From Leptospira paudalimensis (lineage in GTDB: Bacteria > Spirochaetota > Leptospiria > Leptospirales > Leptospiraceae), in assembly GCF_026151345.1 (NCBI RefSeq), contig NZ_JAMQPR010000003.1, forward strand, positions 1 to 64,000: a stretch of 64,000 bases of DNA, written 5' to 3'. This document shows positions 33,751 through 42,627 of the stretch, in pieces (position 1 is the first letter of the stretch; every line of letters starts with the position of its first letter). The notes beneath the pieces are model-generated. The model had not been told where the DNA came from and made no database searches. It saw only the letters and a program-made list of their open reading frames with translations. A program made the translations under genes and the position numbers.

Positions 33751-36700
33751 ATGCCAAAAGCGAACGCAAATACAATAGATAAAAACCAAGCAGAACTCCT
33801 GAAAGAATCAAAACCGAATCCATTCGGGAAAAAATTAGTTTTAGTTCACTTCCTCTATTCCTTTTTTGGAGCAAAAGACTTTCGGGACCTAACGAAAGGT
33901 ATGCGTGACCAATATGAAGTAGGTAACGAGGATACGATTGGGGAGCGAGTCATCAAAATATTGCAGGAAAGACTGCTACAAACGGCTCCTTTTGATTTAG
34001 ATGACCTTGTTGGTTATGCAAATCGCATCGATCAATACACATTAGAGATTTCGGCAAAGCGGGATCATTTTGAAGGTTGGAAGTACTTTCAGTATCTATC
34101 ATTAGTCTTCACCGAAATCTATCTAGATCTTTACATGAAAAATCTTTCTGATTTGAAGCGAAGATTGAATGAATTTTTGGATCAATTTCAGAAAGATTTT
34201 AACAATAAAGACAGACTAAATCCGTTTCAGTTTGAGGATTTGAATGTTTTGGCATTTTGGAATGCAACTGGTTCGGGTAAAACCCTACTCATGCACATTC
34301 ACATCAAACAGTATTTATATTATCATAAAAAGTATGAAAAAAAAGACATCATTAATATCATGCTCCTCACTCCAAACGAAGGATTATCCAAACAACACCT
34401 AGAGGAATTTCATCTGTCGGGGATGTCGGCTGATTTTTTCCAAATAGAGGGCTCGCAAGGTGATTTGTATAAAGAGAGGATCAAAATATTAGATATTTAT
34501 AAATTAGATGAAGTAAAAGGTGTAAAAACGATTGCCGTTGAATCGTTAGAAGGTAAAAATCTAATTCTTGTTGATGAAGGTCATCGAGGCTCTAGCGGTG
34601 AAACATGGATGAAGTTTCGAAAGCAACTCGCAAAAGATGGATTCTCCTTTGAATATTCCGCCACGTTTGGGCAAATCATCTCTAGAAAAGCAGAACACTA
34701 CCAACAATATGCAAAATGCATTCTGTTCGATTATTCGTATAAATATTTTCATGAAGACGGATTCGGAAAAGAATTTCATATACTCAATCTGCAAGACGCA
34801 AAGTTTAATGAAAAAAAGAATACGTATCTTGTTGCATGTTTACTCACATTTTTAGAACAAAAACTTTTTTTCAAAGCCTCTGAATCTGAACTAGAACCCT
34901 TCCACATTGAAAATCCACTGATGGTTTTGGTGGGAAGTACAGTCATCGGCTCTAAAACAAAGGGAGCGGAAGATACCGTTTCTGATGTGGCCGATCTCAT
35001 TCATTTCTTGAACTGGTTTTTAAAAAATCCAAAACAGGCTCAAAAAGACATTGCACTTGTTTTAGAAGGTAAAGCGGGACTTGTTGATAACCTTGGACAA
35101 GATATATTCTCTTCTAAATTTATTTTTCTTCGTAGTTTAAAAAATAGTTCTGAGGAAGTTTATAAATCGATTCTCGAAACTGTGTTTCACACTCGTTTGG
35201 AAAAATCCCAAATTCATTTGGTCGAATTAAAACATTCATCAGGAGAAATCGGGCTCAAAGTTGGTGCTTCCGATTTCTTTGGTGTGATTAATATCGGTGA
35301 TGTGCCGACATTCATGGATCTATGTGAAGGCAAATCCCTCATCGTAGAAAAAGAAGAATTTGGTGTCTCGTTATTTCATAACATCAACAGTCATACATCT
35401 TCCATCAATGTTCTTATTGGTTCAAAGAAGTTTACAGAAGGCTGGAATAGTTGGCGAGTATCCTGCATGGGTCTACTCAATATAGGAAGAAATGAAGGTG
35501 CGCAAATCATCCAATTGTTTGGAAGAGGAGTGAGACTTAGAGGTTATAATCACAGCCTCAAGAGAAGCCGATTTTTGCATGATCTACCTGATTCATTAAC
35601 AGTACCCGAACATATCTTGATAGGTGAAACTCTTAATATCTTTGGGATTCATGCAAACTATATCCAAAAATTCCAGGAATACATCGAAGAAGAAGGAGTC
35701 GTAGAGGATTCAAAAAAACAAGTAATCACTGTACCGGTCAAAAAATTGGAGGGAATCCAAGACTTAAAAATTTTGGATCTGAAAAAAGGAACAAACTTTT
35801 CCAAAACAGAAATTTTAGTTCTAAAAAGCCCAGATACAAAGTTTAGTGAAGCTCTTCAAAAGAGACCTATCGTCCTAAATTGGTATACAAAAATACAAGG
35901 CTTTGCCAGCGAATATTTAGATAGAAATCAAAAACAGACTGTTTACGAAAAGCATCATTTTCAAGAATGGCATCTCTCATTTTTAAATCTCAATCAATTG
36001 TATTTCAATCTGGTAGAATTTAAAAAAAATCGAGGATTTCACAATTTACTCATCCAAAAGCATTCCATAAAAGAAATACTTTTAAACCGAGATTGGTATG
36101 TCTTAGAAATTCCCGAGAAGGAATTTTCACTAAGTGCTGAAAATAAAGAGATAACTTGGCAGGAAATAGCTCTCTCATTATTGCAAAAGTATATTTCTCG
36201 GTTCTACTATTTCCAAAAAGATGATTTTGAATCTGATAAAAGAGAATATATAAAAATCGAAGAATATGAAAAACGAAAAATCAAATCAGGAAGTAAAGGA
36301 AATCTATTTAACGAATATAAAATTTCCATAAACCAATCTGATGTGGATTTAATTTCTTATTTCGAAGATTTAAAAAAAGAATTAGAAAAAACAAACTTTT
36401 CAAATGGTAGTCGTTTTACCCCCGAATCCCCAAAAATCATTCCCATACTGTTAGACCAACATCTATACAAACCAATTCTATTTCAAAATCAGGAAGTATT
36501 GGTCCATGTTTCTCCATCCTCTATTATAGCAAAGAGTGAACTTACGTTTTTAGAAGCTTTTTCATCCTTTACCAAAAATAATGCGAATTGGTTTTCAGGA
36601 ATCAACGTTTATTTATTACGAAACTTAAGCAGGCATGGAATTAGCCTTTTTGATGTGGCAAACTTTTATCCAGATTTTATACTTTGGATCAAAAATGGAA

Positions 36701-37500
36701 AAGATCAAAAAATTGCGTTTATTGATCCGAAGGGACTGATCGAAATTCCGTTTGGAGATGCTAAAATAGAATTTTTTAAAAAGGTAAAAGAAACAGAAGA
36801 GAGAATTGGTGATAAATCAGTGAAACTCACTTCATTTATCGCAACGCCAACAAAGTTCAACGATTTAAGGCCTGACAAGGGCTATGCAGGTAAGTCAAAA
36901 GCAGAATTAGAAAACCATAACATACTTTTTATGGAGGATGATAAATCCAATGATCTATTCATCCATAAACTATTTCATCGAATATTAGGAGATTTGATAC
37001 CAAAGCCTACGGAATCTGTGCAAATTGATCTTTTACCTAAGTTACCAGATATCAAGAGATTGTTTCGGGATGTACTTCCTGTTTATTCCATTCAAGCCGC
37101 TTGCGGTAAGTTTGGAGATAACCAAGAAATTGAAGATCCAATTGGATATATAGAAGTATCAGATCGGAAACTGGATGATCAAATGTTTGTGATAAAAGCA
37201 ACTGGTGAATCCATGGTCCCAACTATATCTCCTGATGACTATTTGATTTTTCGGGCCAATCCTTCCGGCAGTCGAAATGGAAAAATTGTATTGGTTGAGC
37301 TTCTCTCAAACACGGAACCGGAAACACAAGCAAAGTACATAATTAAAGAATACAGTAGTCAAAAAGGAACTGATGGTCACAACACCGAAATTATTTTAAA
37401 ATCTCGAAATCAAAATTTCTCCCCTATCACAATAAAATCATCAGAAGGTGAGGTGAATCAGATCAAGGTAATAGCTGAGTTTATCAGCGTGTTAAAATAA
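33751..37500 (+). CDS. Res-type helicase-nuclease with C-terminal S24 domain
   Basis: 1,249 residues. SF2 helicase motifs: FWNATGSGKTLLM (about 169-181), LVDEGHRGSS (about 273-282), EYSATFGQI, SKKFTEGWNSW and QLFGRGVRLRG. A PD-(D/E)XK-type site follows: NFYPDFILWIKNG (about 971-983) with IAFIDPKG (about 988-995), as in type III Res. The last about 120 residues are LexA/CI/UmuD-like: IKATGESMVPTISPDDY (about 1148-1164) with the serine, and YIIKEY with a possible catalytic lysine. Res proteins of about 1,000 residues normally lack this tail. With Mod it should form an ATP-dependent restriction enzyme; the S24 tail may give damage-responsive control or self-cleavage. Confidence 0.88.
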   Translation: MPKANANTIDKNQAELLKESKPNPFGKKLVLVHFLYSFFGAKDFRDLTKGMRDQYEVGNEDTIGERVIKILQERLLQTAPFDLDDLVGYANRIDQYTLEISAKRDHFEGWKYFQYLSLVFTEIYLDLYMKNLSDLKRRLNEFLDQFQKDFNNKDRLNPFQFEDLNVLAFWNATGSGKTLLMHIHIKQYLYYHKKYEKKDIINIMLLTPNEGLSKQHLEEFHLSGMSADFFQIEGSQGDLYKERIKILDIYKLDEVKGVKTIAVESLEGKNLILVDEGHRGSSGETWMKFRKQLAKDGFSFEYSATFGQIISRKAEHYQQYAKCILFDYSYKYFHEDGFGKEFHILNLQDAKFNEKKNTYLVACLLTFLEQKLFFKASESELEPFHIENPLMVLVGSTVIGSKTKGAEDTVSDVADLIHFLNWFLKNPKQAQKDIALVLEGKAGLVDNLGQDIFSSKFIFLRSLKNSSEEVYKSILETVFHTRLEKSQIHLVELKHSSGEIGLKVGASDFFGVINIGDVPTFMDLCEGKSLIVEKEEFGVSLFHNINSHTSSINVLIGSKKFTEGWNSWRVSCMGLLNIGRNEGAQIIQLFGRGVRLRGYNHSLKRSRFLHDLPDSLTVPEHILIGETLNIFGIHANYIQKFQEYIEEEGVVEDSKKQVITVPVKKLEGIQDLKILDLKKGTNFSKTEILVLKSPDTKFSEALQKRPIVLNWYTKIQGFASEYLDRNQKQTVYEKHHFQEWHLSFLNLNQLYFNLVEFKKNRGFHNLLIQKHSIKEILLNRDWYVLEIPEKEFSLSAENKEITWQEIALSLLQKYISRFYYFQKDDFESDKREYIKIEEYEKRKIKSGSKGNLFNEYKISINQSDVDLISYFEDLKKELEKTNFSNGSRFTPESPKIIPILLDQHLYKPILFQNQEVLVHVSPSSIIAKSELTFLEAFSSFTKNNANWFSGINVYLLRNLSRHGISLFDVANFYPDFILWIKNGKDQKIAFIDPKGLIEIPFGDAKIEFFKKVKETEERIGDKSVKLTSFIATPTKFNDLRPDKGYAGKSKAELENHNILFMEDDKSNDLFIHKLFHRILGDLIPKPTESVQIDLLPKLPDIKRLFRDVLPVYSIQAACGKFGDNQEIEDPIGYIEVSDRKLDDQMFVIKATGESMVPTISPDDYLIFRANPSGSRNGKIVLVELLSNTEPETQAKYIIKEYSSQKGTDGHNTEIILKSRNQNFSPITIKSSEGEVNQIKVIAEFISVLK

Positions 37501-37535
37501 AACCTTAATACATTGATTGGATTCAATTGAAAAAA

Positions 37536-38741
37536 ATGGAAAATGAACTAGATGAATTAAAACACTTTGTAATGGATATTGAAGAAATTGAACAAATAGC
37601 CAAAAGTATCAATTCCTTTAATTTATTTGAAACTCTAGGCATGGTTAATCAAGAAATTAGGCATTCAAATGTTTTAGCATGGCTGCTTGATCCATTTCAA
37701 ACACATAACATCGGCTACTTGTTTTTGCAAAAATTCCTCAAAGATTTAATCGTCTTCAACCTGAATTCAAGCGAACAAATAAATGATGAATTGATTTTTG
37801 ATTTTGAAACGTTAAATTATGAAGAGGTAGAAGTTAGAAGAGAGTACAAAAACATTGATCTTATTATTCTAATAAACGAAAATAGCAAACATTATTGTAT
37901 CGTAATTGAAAATAAAATACGTTCTACTGAATCTAAAAATCAATTATCAAAATATAAAGCAATTGTAGATAAAGAATTTAACGATTATAACAAAATTTTT
38001 GTCTTCTTGTCGCCTGACCAGCAAATTCCTACTGACAATGAGTGGATAACATATGGATACGATAGAATTCAAAATTTACTGATCAATATCTTGAATTCGA
38101 GAAAATCTGCAATTTCTAAAAGTGTTTTTGAGTTTTTAGATCAGTATTTATACATTTTAAGGAGAAACATTGTGGGTGATAAAAGTATTGAAGATATCTG
38201 CAAGAATCTATATAAAAAACATTCAAAAGCTCTGGATCTAATTTTTCAATATAGACCCGATATTTATCTAAATATCAAGGAATCCATAGTATCGTTTTTA
38301 AGAGAAGAAAATCGCATTGTTTTAGATGCTGAAAATCCCAGCAAAACTTATATACGGTTTACTACGAAAAAAATTGATGAAATTATTCCAGAGAATGGAT
38401 CAGGATGGACAAACTCAAAAAGAATATTATTATTTGAATTTCAAAATCTTTCGGATCGTTTAAATTTAAAATTATATATTGGCCCTGGCGAGAAATCATT
38501 GAGAGAAAAGTTGCATGCGATTTTAAATTCAGAAAAAAATTCAATTTTTATAACAAAAAAAACATTAACAGACAAATGGCACTCGGTTTTTTCTTTAGAA
38601 ATTCTAAAGAAAAATGATTATTCGAAATTTGAAGACAATGAATATGAAACAATTGATCTTAAAATAAAAGATTCTTTAAAAAAAGAGTTCCTTCCGAAAT
38701 TAAATGAAATTGAAGATTATATTTTAGAAAATTTCAAATAA
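37536..38741 (+). CDS. PD-(D/E)XK nuclease superfamily protein
   Basis: 401 residues from ATG 37536; an upstream TTG is possible. NQEIRHSNVLAWLLDP (about 38-53), EVRREYKNIDLIILI (about 96-110) and CIVIENKIRST (about 121-131) give the helix-D-ExK arrangement of the PDDEXK_4-like group, as in the gene at 14349. The C-terminal half, ending IEDYILENF, is unassigned. It starts 35 bp after res and ends 2 bp before the TerB/BRCT gene, so it belongs to the operon. It may add a second nuclease activity or act as an accessory effector. Confidence 0.8.
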   Translation: MENELDELKHFVMDIEEIEQIAKSINSFNLFETLGMVNQEIRHSNVLAWLLDPFQTHNIGYLFLQKFLKDLIVFNLNSSEQINDELIFDFETLNYEEVEVRREYKNIDLIILINENSKHYCIVIENKIRSTESKNQLSKYKAIVDKEFNDYNKIFVFLSPDQQIPTDNEWITYGYDRIQNLLINILNSRKSAISKSVFEFLDQYLYILRRNIVGDKSIEDICKNLYKKHSKALDLIFQYRPDIYLNIKESIVSFLREENRIVLDAENPSKTYIRFTTKKIDEIIPENGSGWTNSKRILLFEFQNLSDRLNLKLYIGPGEKSLREKLHAILNSEKNSIFITKKTLTDKWHSVFSLEILKKNDYSKFEDNEYETIDLKIKDSLKKEFLPKLNEIEDYILENFK

Positions 38742-38743
38742 AA

Positions 38744-39625
38744 ATGAAACAAAAGTCGATTCCAAAAATCTCTGATCACCAAAACGCTTTCAATACACTC
38801 CAAGGTCTCTTGATTGGAATTTCTTTAGATCAAAAACTAAATCAAAAGGAAGTTAGCGAAATTAATTTTTGGTTAAATGAATCTAAAGATTTAATTAATA
38901 AGAAACTATATTCAGAAATTGTCTCGATTTTAGAGTTTGTCGTAAAAAGTGGTAAGTTTACGGATGAGGAAAAGAAAGATTTGTTATTTATCTGCGAGAA
39001 ATTCAACAAATCCAATCCAGCATTTGATTTAGTCCATAATGATATGCAAGTATTGCATGGAATCTTACATGGAATACTTGCTGATGGTAAAATTACACTC
39101 CAAGAGGCTCAGTCTCTTAAAAAGTGGTTATATCAGAATGAACAATTAGCAAGTGCCTATCCATATGATGAACTATTATCTCTTCTAACAGGAATTCTAG
39201 CAGATGGTAAAATAGACAAAGAAGAACAAGCTATTTTAAAGATTTTCCTTTCTGAATTCATCAATTTAGAGAAATCAAAAAATTTAGATGAAACAAAAAT
39301 TGAAACATTGAAGACTCAATTTACCGTTCCAGGTATTTGTGCACTTGCACCAGAAATCATACCTGAGGATCATGTTTTTAGTTTCACAGGTATCCCTTCT
39401 GCACAACCTATCTCAGAAATAGAAAAAGTCATCTTAGAGAATGGTGGAATTTTTTCGAATCCACTAAGGAAAGATACTTCCTATCTAATTGTAGGTGGAA
39501 ATATGTCGAACTGTTGGACGTTCAGTTGTTTTGGTCGAAAAGTGGAAGAAGCAATTGAAATGAGAAAATCAGGGTCTCATATTTTAATCATTCATGAAGT
39601 TGATTTTTGGGATAATATAGCTTGA
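38744..39625 (+). CDS. TerB-like/BRCT fusion protein
   Basis: 293 residues. Three related helical segments share the TerB-like acidic loop: LLIGISLDQKLNQKE, ILHGILADGKITLQEA and LLTGILADGKIDKEEQ (about residues 22-165). The last about 85 residues are a BRCT domain: FSFTGIP, ILENGGIFSNPL, TSYLIVGG, W..SCFGRKVEEAIE, ILIIHEVDFW. BRCT domains bind DNA ends or phosphoproteins; TerB-like domains occur in metal/stress and phage-defence (for example Shango) proteins. The pairing inside an R-M-type operon suggests a DNA-damage or break sensor; that is inference. It starts 2 bp after the preceding gene. Confidence 0.78.
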   Translation: MKQKSIPKISDHQNAFNTLQGLLIGISLDQKLNQKEVSEINFWLNESKDLINKKLYSEIVSILEFVVKSGKFTDEEKKDLLFICEKFNKSNPAFDLVHNDMQVLHGILHGILADGKITLQEAQSLKKWLYQNEQLASAYPYDELLSLLTGILADGKIDKEEQAILKIFLSEFINLEKSKNLDETKIETLKTQFTVPGICALAPEIIPEDHVFSFTGIPSAQPISEIEKVILENGGIFSNPLRKDTSYLIVGGNMSNCWTFSCFGRKVEEAIEMRKSGSHILIIHEVDFWDNIA

Positions 39626-39637
39626 GGATTATTTGCT

Positions 39638-40252
39638 ATGAACTTGATATCGAAATATCCAAAAGAACACTATCAAAATCTTAAGCTGTTCCTAGATGGC
39701 TATGGAGTGCTTTCAAATGAACAATTTGATACGAACAGATCTTTTTGGGAAAATAAATATACCGATGAGTGTGCAACAGAAAACGGATTTATCTTAAGCT
39801 ATAGTAATGATTATGCAGCAGGCGGTGATAATTACCATCTCGTCTTTCCTACCTTCGGGGATGATGTGTTTTATTTTCGTTACAATTTGATCAAACAATG
39901 GGATATCATTGAAAATTCTGAGATTGGATCTGAAGTAGAACTTCCCGATTACAAAATATCAAAAGAAGCAGAAGAACTTGAGAAAGCAGTCGATCGCTTT
40001 GTAGAAGAATCCCAATCTTCGGAAGAATTGAATGATTCCTTAAACCATTTATGTAAAGACCTTAAGGGAATTCATGGGATTCAATCGATTCAAGAGTATT
40101 TAACGGAAACTTTTGCCGACGAGTCAGTCGAAGATAAAGAGCTCGATGGTATTTTCTGGGAAGAGAATGGTAAATGGAAGTGCAATCAATGGCAACATTT
40201 CCAAGCTTGGCTACACACAATGCGGATGATTTTGTTAGATAGGTCAATGTAA
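39638..40252 (+). CDS. Hypothetical protein at operon end
   Basis: 204 residues, 12 bp after the TerB/BRCT gene and last in the co-directional run. It is acidic and soluble, with segments LSYSNDYAAGGDNYHLVFPTF and a C-terminal WEENGKWKCNQWQHFQAWLH rich in Trp. No signal peptide, no recognised motif. Its position suggests it is co-expressed with the defence-like genes, but it might instead begin the array of orphan genes that follows. Confidence 0.65.
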   Translation: MNLISKYPKEHYQNLKLFLDGYGVLSNEQFDTNRSFWENKYTDECATENGFILSYSNDYAAGGDNYHLVFPTFGDDVFYFRYNLIKQWDIIENSEIGSEVELPDYKISKEAEELEKAVDRFVEESQSSEELNDSLNHLCKDLKGIHGIQSIQEYLTETFADESVEDKELDGIFWEENGKWKCNQWQHFQAWLHTMRMILLDRSM

Positions 40253-40618
40253 ACAAAACTGAAATTAGAAATTATCCTTAAACCACTAATTACATTCTTT
40301 AAAATTATTTTTTCCTGAAATAGCTCCCTTCCATCTCAAGTGGTGTTTCCCCCCAATATGTCCATGAATCGGAGAGGTAAAGTATATTAAAAAAACAACA
40401 AGTAGTGAGATCGGAAATCTATTTTCCGAAATTGATTCCTCCTTAGCTTTATCATCAGATTGGAAATCTGGACCAAGTCAAAACATACTTTGCTCTCTAC
40501 TTATGATCGTAGACACTGGTATGAAGAATGTAACAATTACTTATCTGTTAGATTCCAGCATGAAGAAATATTGGATCCTTGAATTCCAAACATTATAGAA
40601 CGATTTATCAAGGACTTT
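40253..40618. other. Gap with palindrome copy 6 and a possible gene remnant
   Basis: Besides the palindrome at 40410-40430, a rightward protein-like stretch (about 40497-40580, TYDRRHWYEECNNYL...) lacks a start and ends in TGA. I read it as a possible fragment of a lost gene, not a working one. The rest is AT-rich with no clear promoter. Confidence 0.35.
40410..40430. promoter_or_regulatory. 21-bp palindrome, copy 6 (ATCGGAA-N7-TTCCGAA)
   Basis: Near-perfect copy, 188 nt before the gene at 40619, the largest distance of all copies. A gene fragment lies between, so the element may once have served a nearer gene. Confidence 0.7.
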
Positions 40619-41386
40619 ATGAGACTATCATTGAAATGCATATTAACACTTGGATCTAGGGAAAGTCTGCCGACAAGATTTTACAATCTCGATGATCACT
40701 ATCTTATCGATGATGACGGGATCTTGATTGATTACAAAGGCTATGTATTATGGAACGTCAAGTGGCAACAACGAATCCCTTATGGCAGTGTTCTCTATTT
40801 AAAGACGCACCACATCCTACTGACGGATCGACTTTCCATGCCTGGGCCGTATACATTGGATTTTGGGATCTGTGCAATTGATATGAATACTGGCAAATAC
40901 CTTTGGAAACATTGGTACAAAAATGATTCAGAAGTAAGAGTCGCCCTAAAGCAAAGCGAGGAGATGAGACGAAGGGATATCAACTTACAAAATCTAAGTG
41001 GGAGCATCATTGAAGATGATTATTTCTATAAAAATATTTTTAAAATACATCTGTTGACTGGCAAATATGAAGTTGTCTCAGATGCACCACAAAGCGCACA
41101 TTCCCAAAATTTGGAGAAAGTAATTCAGTCAAAGGATATGATCCACGATACCGTAAGATACATTGATTCTATAGACCATTTCACATTGAATGAGGACTCC
41201 CGAGTAAAATGGGGTGATAAGTTTTCCTGGTTTGAGCATATCATATCTGAAGCAAGGAAGCAGAACCTCTTTCATCAAATCAAAATAGAGAAACTGGTCG
41301 AGTTCTTCGATGATCGATTGTTGGTCCTCGGGAAAGATATGAAGGACAGAGTTCGAAAGATTTGGATGCTCAAGCAATTGATATAG
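40619..41386 (+). CDS. PQQ-like beta-propeller protein
   Basis: 255 residues. Repeated blade-like segments, DDHYLIDDDGILIDYKGYVL, GICAIDMNTGKYLWKHWY and IFKIHLLTGKYE, resemble PQQ/WD-type propeller strands with the aromatic W at blade ends. No signal peptide, so probably cytoplasmic. The protein is short, covering perhaps three or four blades. The function is unknown. It opens the palindrome-linked array of orphan genes. Confidence 0.6.
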   Translation: MRLSLKCILTLGSRESLPTRFYNLDDHYLIDDDGILIDYKGYVLWNVKWQQRIPYGSVLYLKTHHILLTDRLSMPGPYTLDFGICAIDMNTGKYLWKHWYKNDSEVRVALKQSEEMRRRDINLQNLSGSIIEDDYFYKNIFKIHLLTGKYEVVSDAPQSAHSQNLEKVIQSKDMIHDTVRYIDSIDHFTLNEDSRVKWGDKFSWFEHIISEARKQNLFHQIKIEKLVEFFDDRLLVLGKDMKDRVRKIWMLKQLI

Positions 41387-41617
41387 AAAAAAAACAAATC
41401 TCAAGTAAGCGCATCCAAAATCGAATCATAATGATTCTGTTCTTTATCCACCAATCAAACAAATCGTAGTTGGGAATTTCCACCCCTTCTTATCGAACCT
41501 AGCTGGCGCCATTTCCGATTTGTAAAATGTTTTGATCATTTGAACGATCCTAAAATATAATTTACATAAATATAAGTGCGTTATATGAATTTAGTATATC
41601 CTCCTTAAAAATTAAAA
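41387..41617. other. Gap with a leftward gene remnant
   Basis: On the minus strand two short frames look like pieces of one gene: MAPARFDKKGW (start 41511) and EGVEIPNYDLFDWWIKNR..., ending near 41386. They are in different frames with a stop between, so it is not a working gene. A lone half-site TTCCGAT (41513-41519) overlaps its apparent start, perhaps a decayed palindrome. Confidence 0.3.
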
Positions 41618-41638
41618 TTCGGATGTTTATTTTCCGAT
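41618..41638. promoter_or_regulatory. 21-bp palindrome, copy 7 (TTCGGAT-N7-TTCCGAT)
   Basis: Lies 22 nt before the start at 41661, the shortest spacing seen. At this distance a bound protein would cover the promoter core or the transcript start. Confidence 0.72.
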
Positions 41639-41660
41639 TTTTTGAAAATACAATTCTAGA

Positions 41661-42095
41661 ATGAAATCCATGTTTAATGAAATAGATTATTTTATCTCGA
41701 TTGTAATTATAGAATATCTCATATTTAAATTTGCAAGTAGGAAATGGATTGCTCTCTGGACAGTCTTTCAAATAGATTGCTATCCTCAGCGGCGAATGTA
41801 TCTGGAATCCAAGTATGGAAGGATTGATTCAAGTTTCGATCTAGAATCAAAACGAATCATTCGAATTCTTAAATCTTTGATGTTACTCGAAAGAAATCAT
41901 CGTATTTGGCTTCTTCTTTGTTTAGCTCTCGCTATCATTTTCTATCTGTATAAAATAGTAACAGTTGCCATTCTATTTATCCTGATGCAGATTCTGACGC
42001 TAATGTCATATCACATGACATTGTTTTACTATCAAAGAAAGTTAGCAAATCACGAGACCGAGTATATAAAATTTCTCAAAGATGATTTGAATTGA
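41661..42095 (+). CDS. Small membrane protein
   Basis: 144 residues. The first third is amphipathic/hydrophobic (YFISIVIIEYLIFKF), and two firm transmembrane segments follow near residues 86-120 (IWLLLCLALAIIFYLY and VTVAILFILMQILTLMSY). The tail is charged. No recognised family. The start follows copy 7 of the palindrome closely. Confidence 0.55.
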   Translation: MKSMFNEIDYFISIVIIEYLIFKFASRKWIALWTVFQIDCYPQRRMYLESKYGRIDSSFDLESKRIIRILKSLMLLERNHRIWLLLCLALAIIFYLYKIVTVAILFILMQILTLMSYHMTLFYYQRKLANHETEYIKFLKDDLN

Positions 42096-42184
42096 TCGGC
42101 AATAATTCTGGAATTTCCACTGAAAATAGAGACTATCTAAAGATGATTTTGTCAATCGCAGGTAAAAACAATTGATCCTATCGG

Positions 42185-42463
42185 TTAGTCGATTACCCAG
42201 CCAGAATAAAGAAGATCCTCTATGGAGTGATATCGAAACATGATTTCGTTCGTTTCAATTCTTCTAATCACATATTGATAGTTCAGCGCATCAATGATGT
42301 CAATTTTCCCATGCCCATTCTCAAGCGATTTTACGATCGTATATCCCTTTGCAAAGGATGGTATTGGAAGGTTTTCCAAAACATTTCTAGTTAATTCCTG
42401 CAATTCAGGAGACCATTGGCATGGTTTGCTATTTTTTTGATTTTCATTCTCTCTGTTTTTCAT
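42185..42463 (-). CDS. Small hypothetical protein
   Basis: 92 residues, soluble. A polar N-terminus (MKNRENENQKNSK) precedes WSPELQELTRNVLENLPIPSFAKGYTIV, then a compact YQYVIRRIETNEIMFRYHSIEDLLYSGWV. No known domain. It is divergent from the DUF3293 gene, with palindrome copy 8 between them, 53 nt from this start. Confidence 0.55.
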   Translation of the reverse strand: MKNRENENQKNSKPCQWSPELQELTRNVLENLPIPSFAKGYTIVKSLENGHGKIDIIDALNYQYVIRRIETNEIMFRYHSIEDLLYSGWVID

Positions 42464-42516
42464 TGGTTCTGTTTCTTACCTGTGCAGTATAAAGTTACCA
42501 CGAACGTGCTGATCGA

Positions 42517-42537
42517 TTCGGAAACATATTTTCCGAA
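42517..42537. promoter_or_regulatory. 21-bp palindrome, copy 8 (TTCGGAA-N7-TTCCGAA)
   Basis: Perfect consensus copy between divergent genes: 53 nt from the leftward start at 42463 and 90 nt from the rightward start at 42628. Confidence 0.78.
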
Positions 42538-42627
42538 ATTTATCTAAAAATGGAGTATCGTAAAATCCGATTCTGATCAATCAAGTGTTTGATTGAAAAA
42601 CAAAAGCAGGTATGTTTTAAATATTCC

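Noticed and set aside
22379..40252. Assignment of the operon to BREX or DISARM
   Set aside because: No PglZ, BrxC, DUF1998 or PLD gene was found; HerA-NurA and UvrD are not core parts of those systems.
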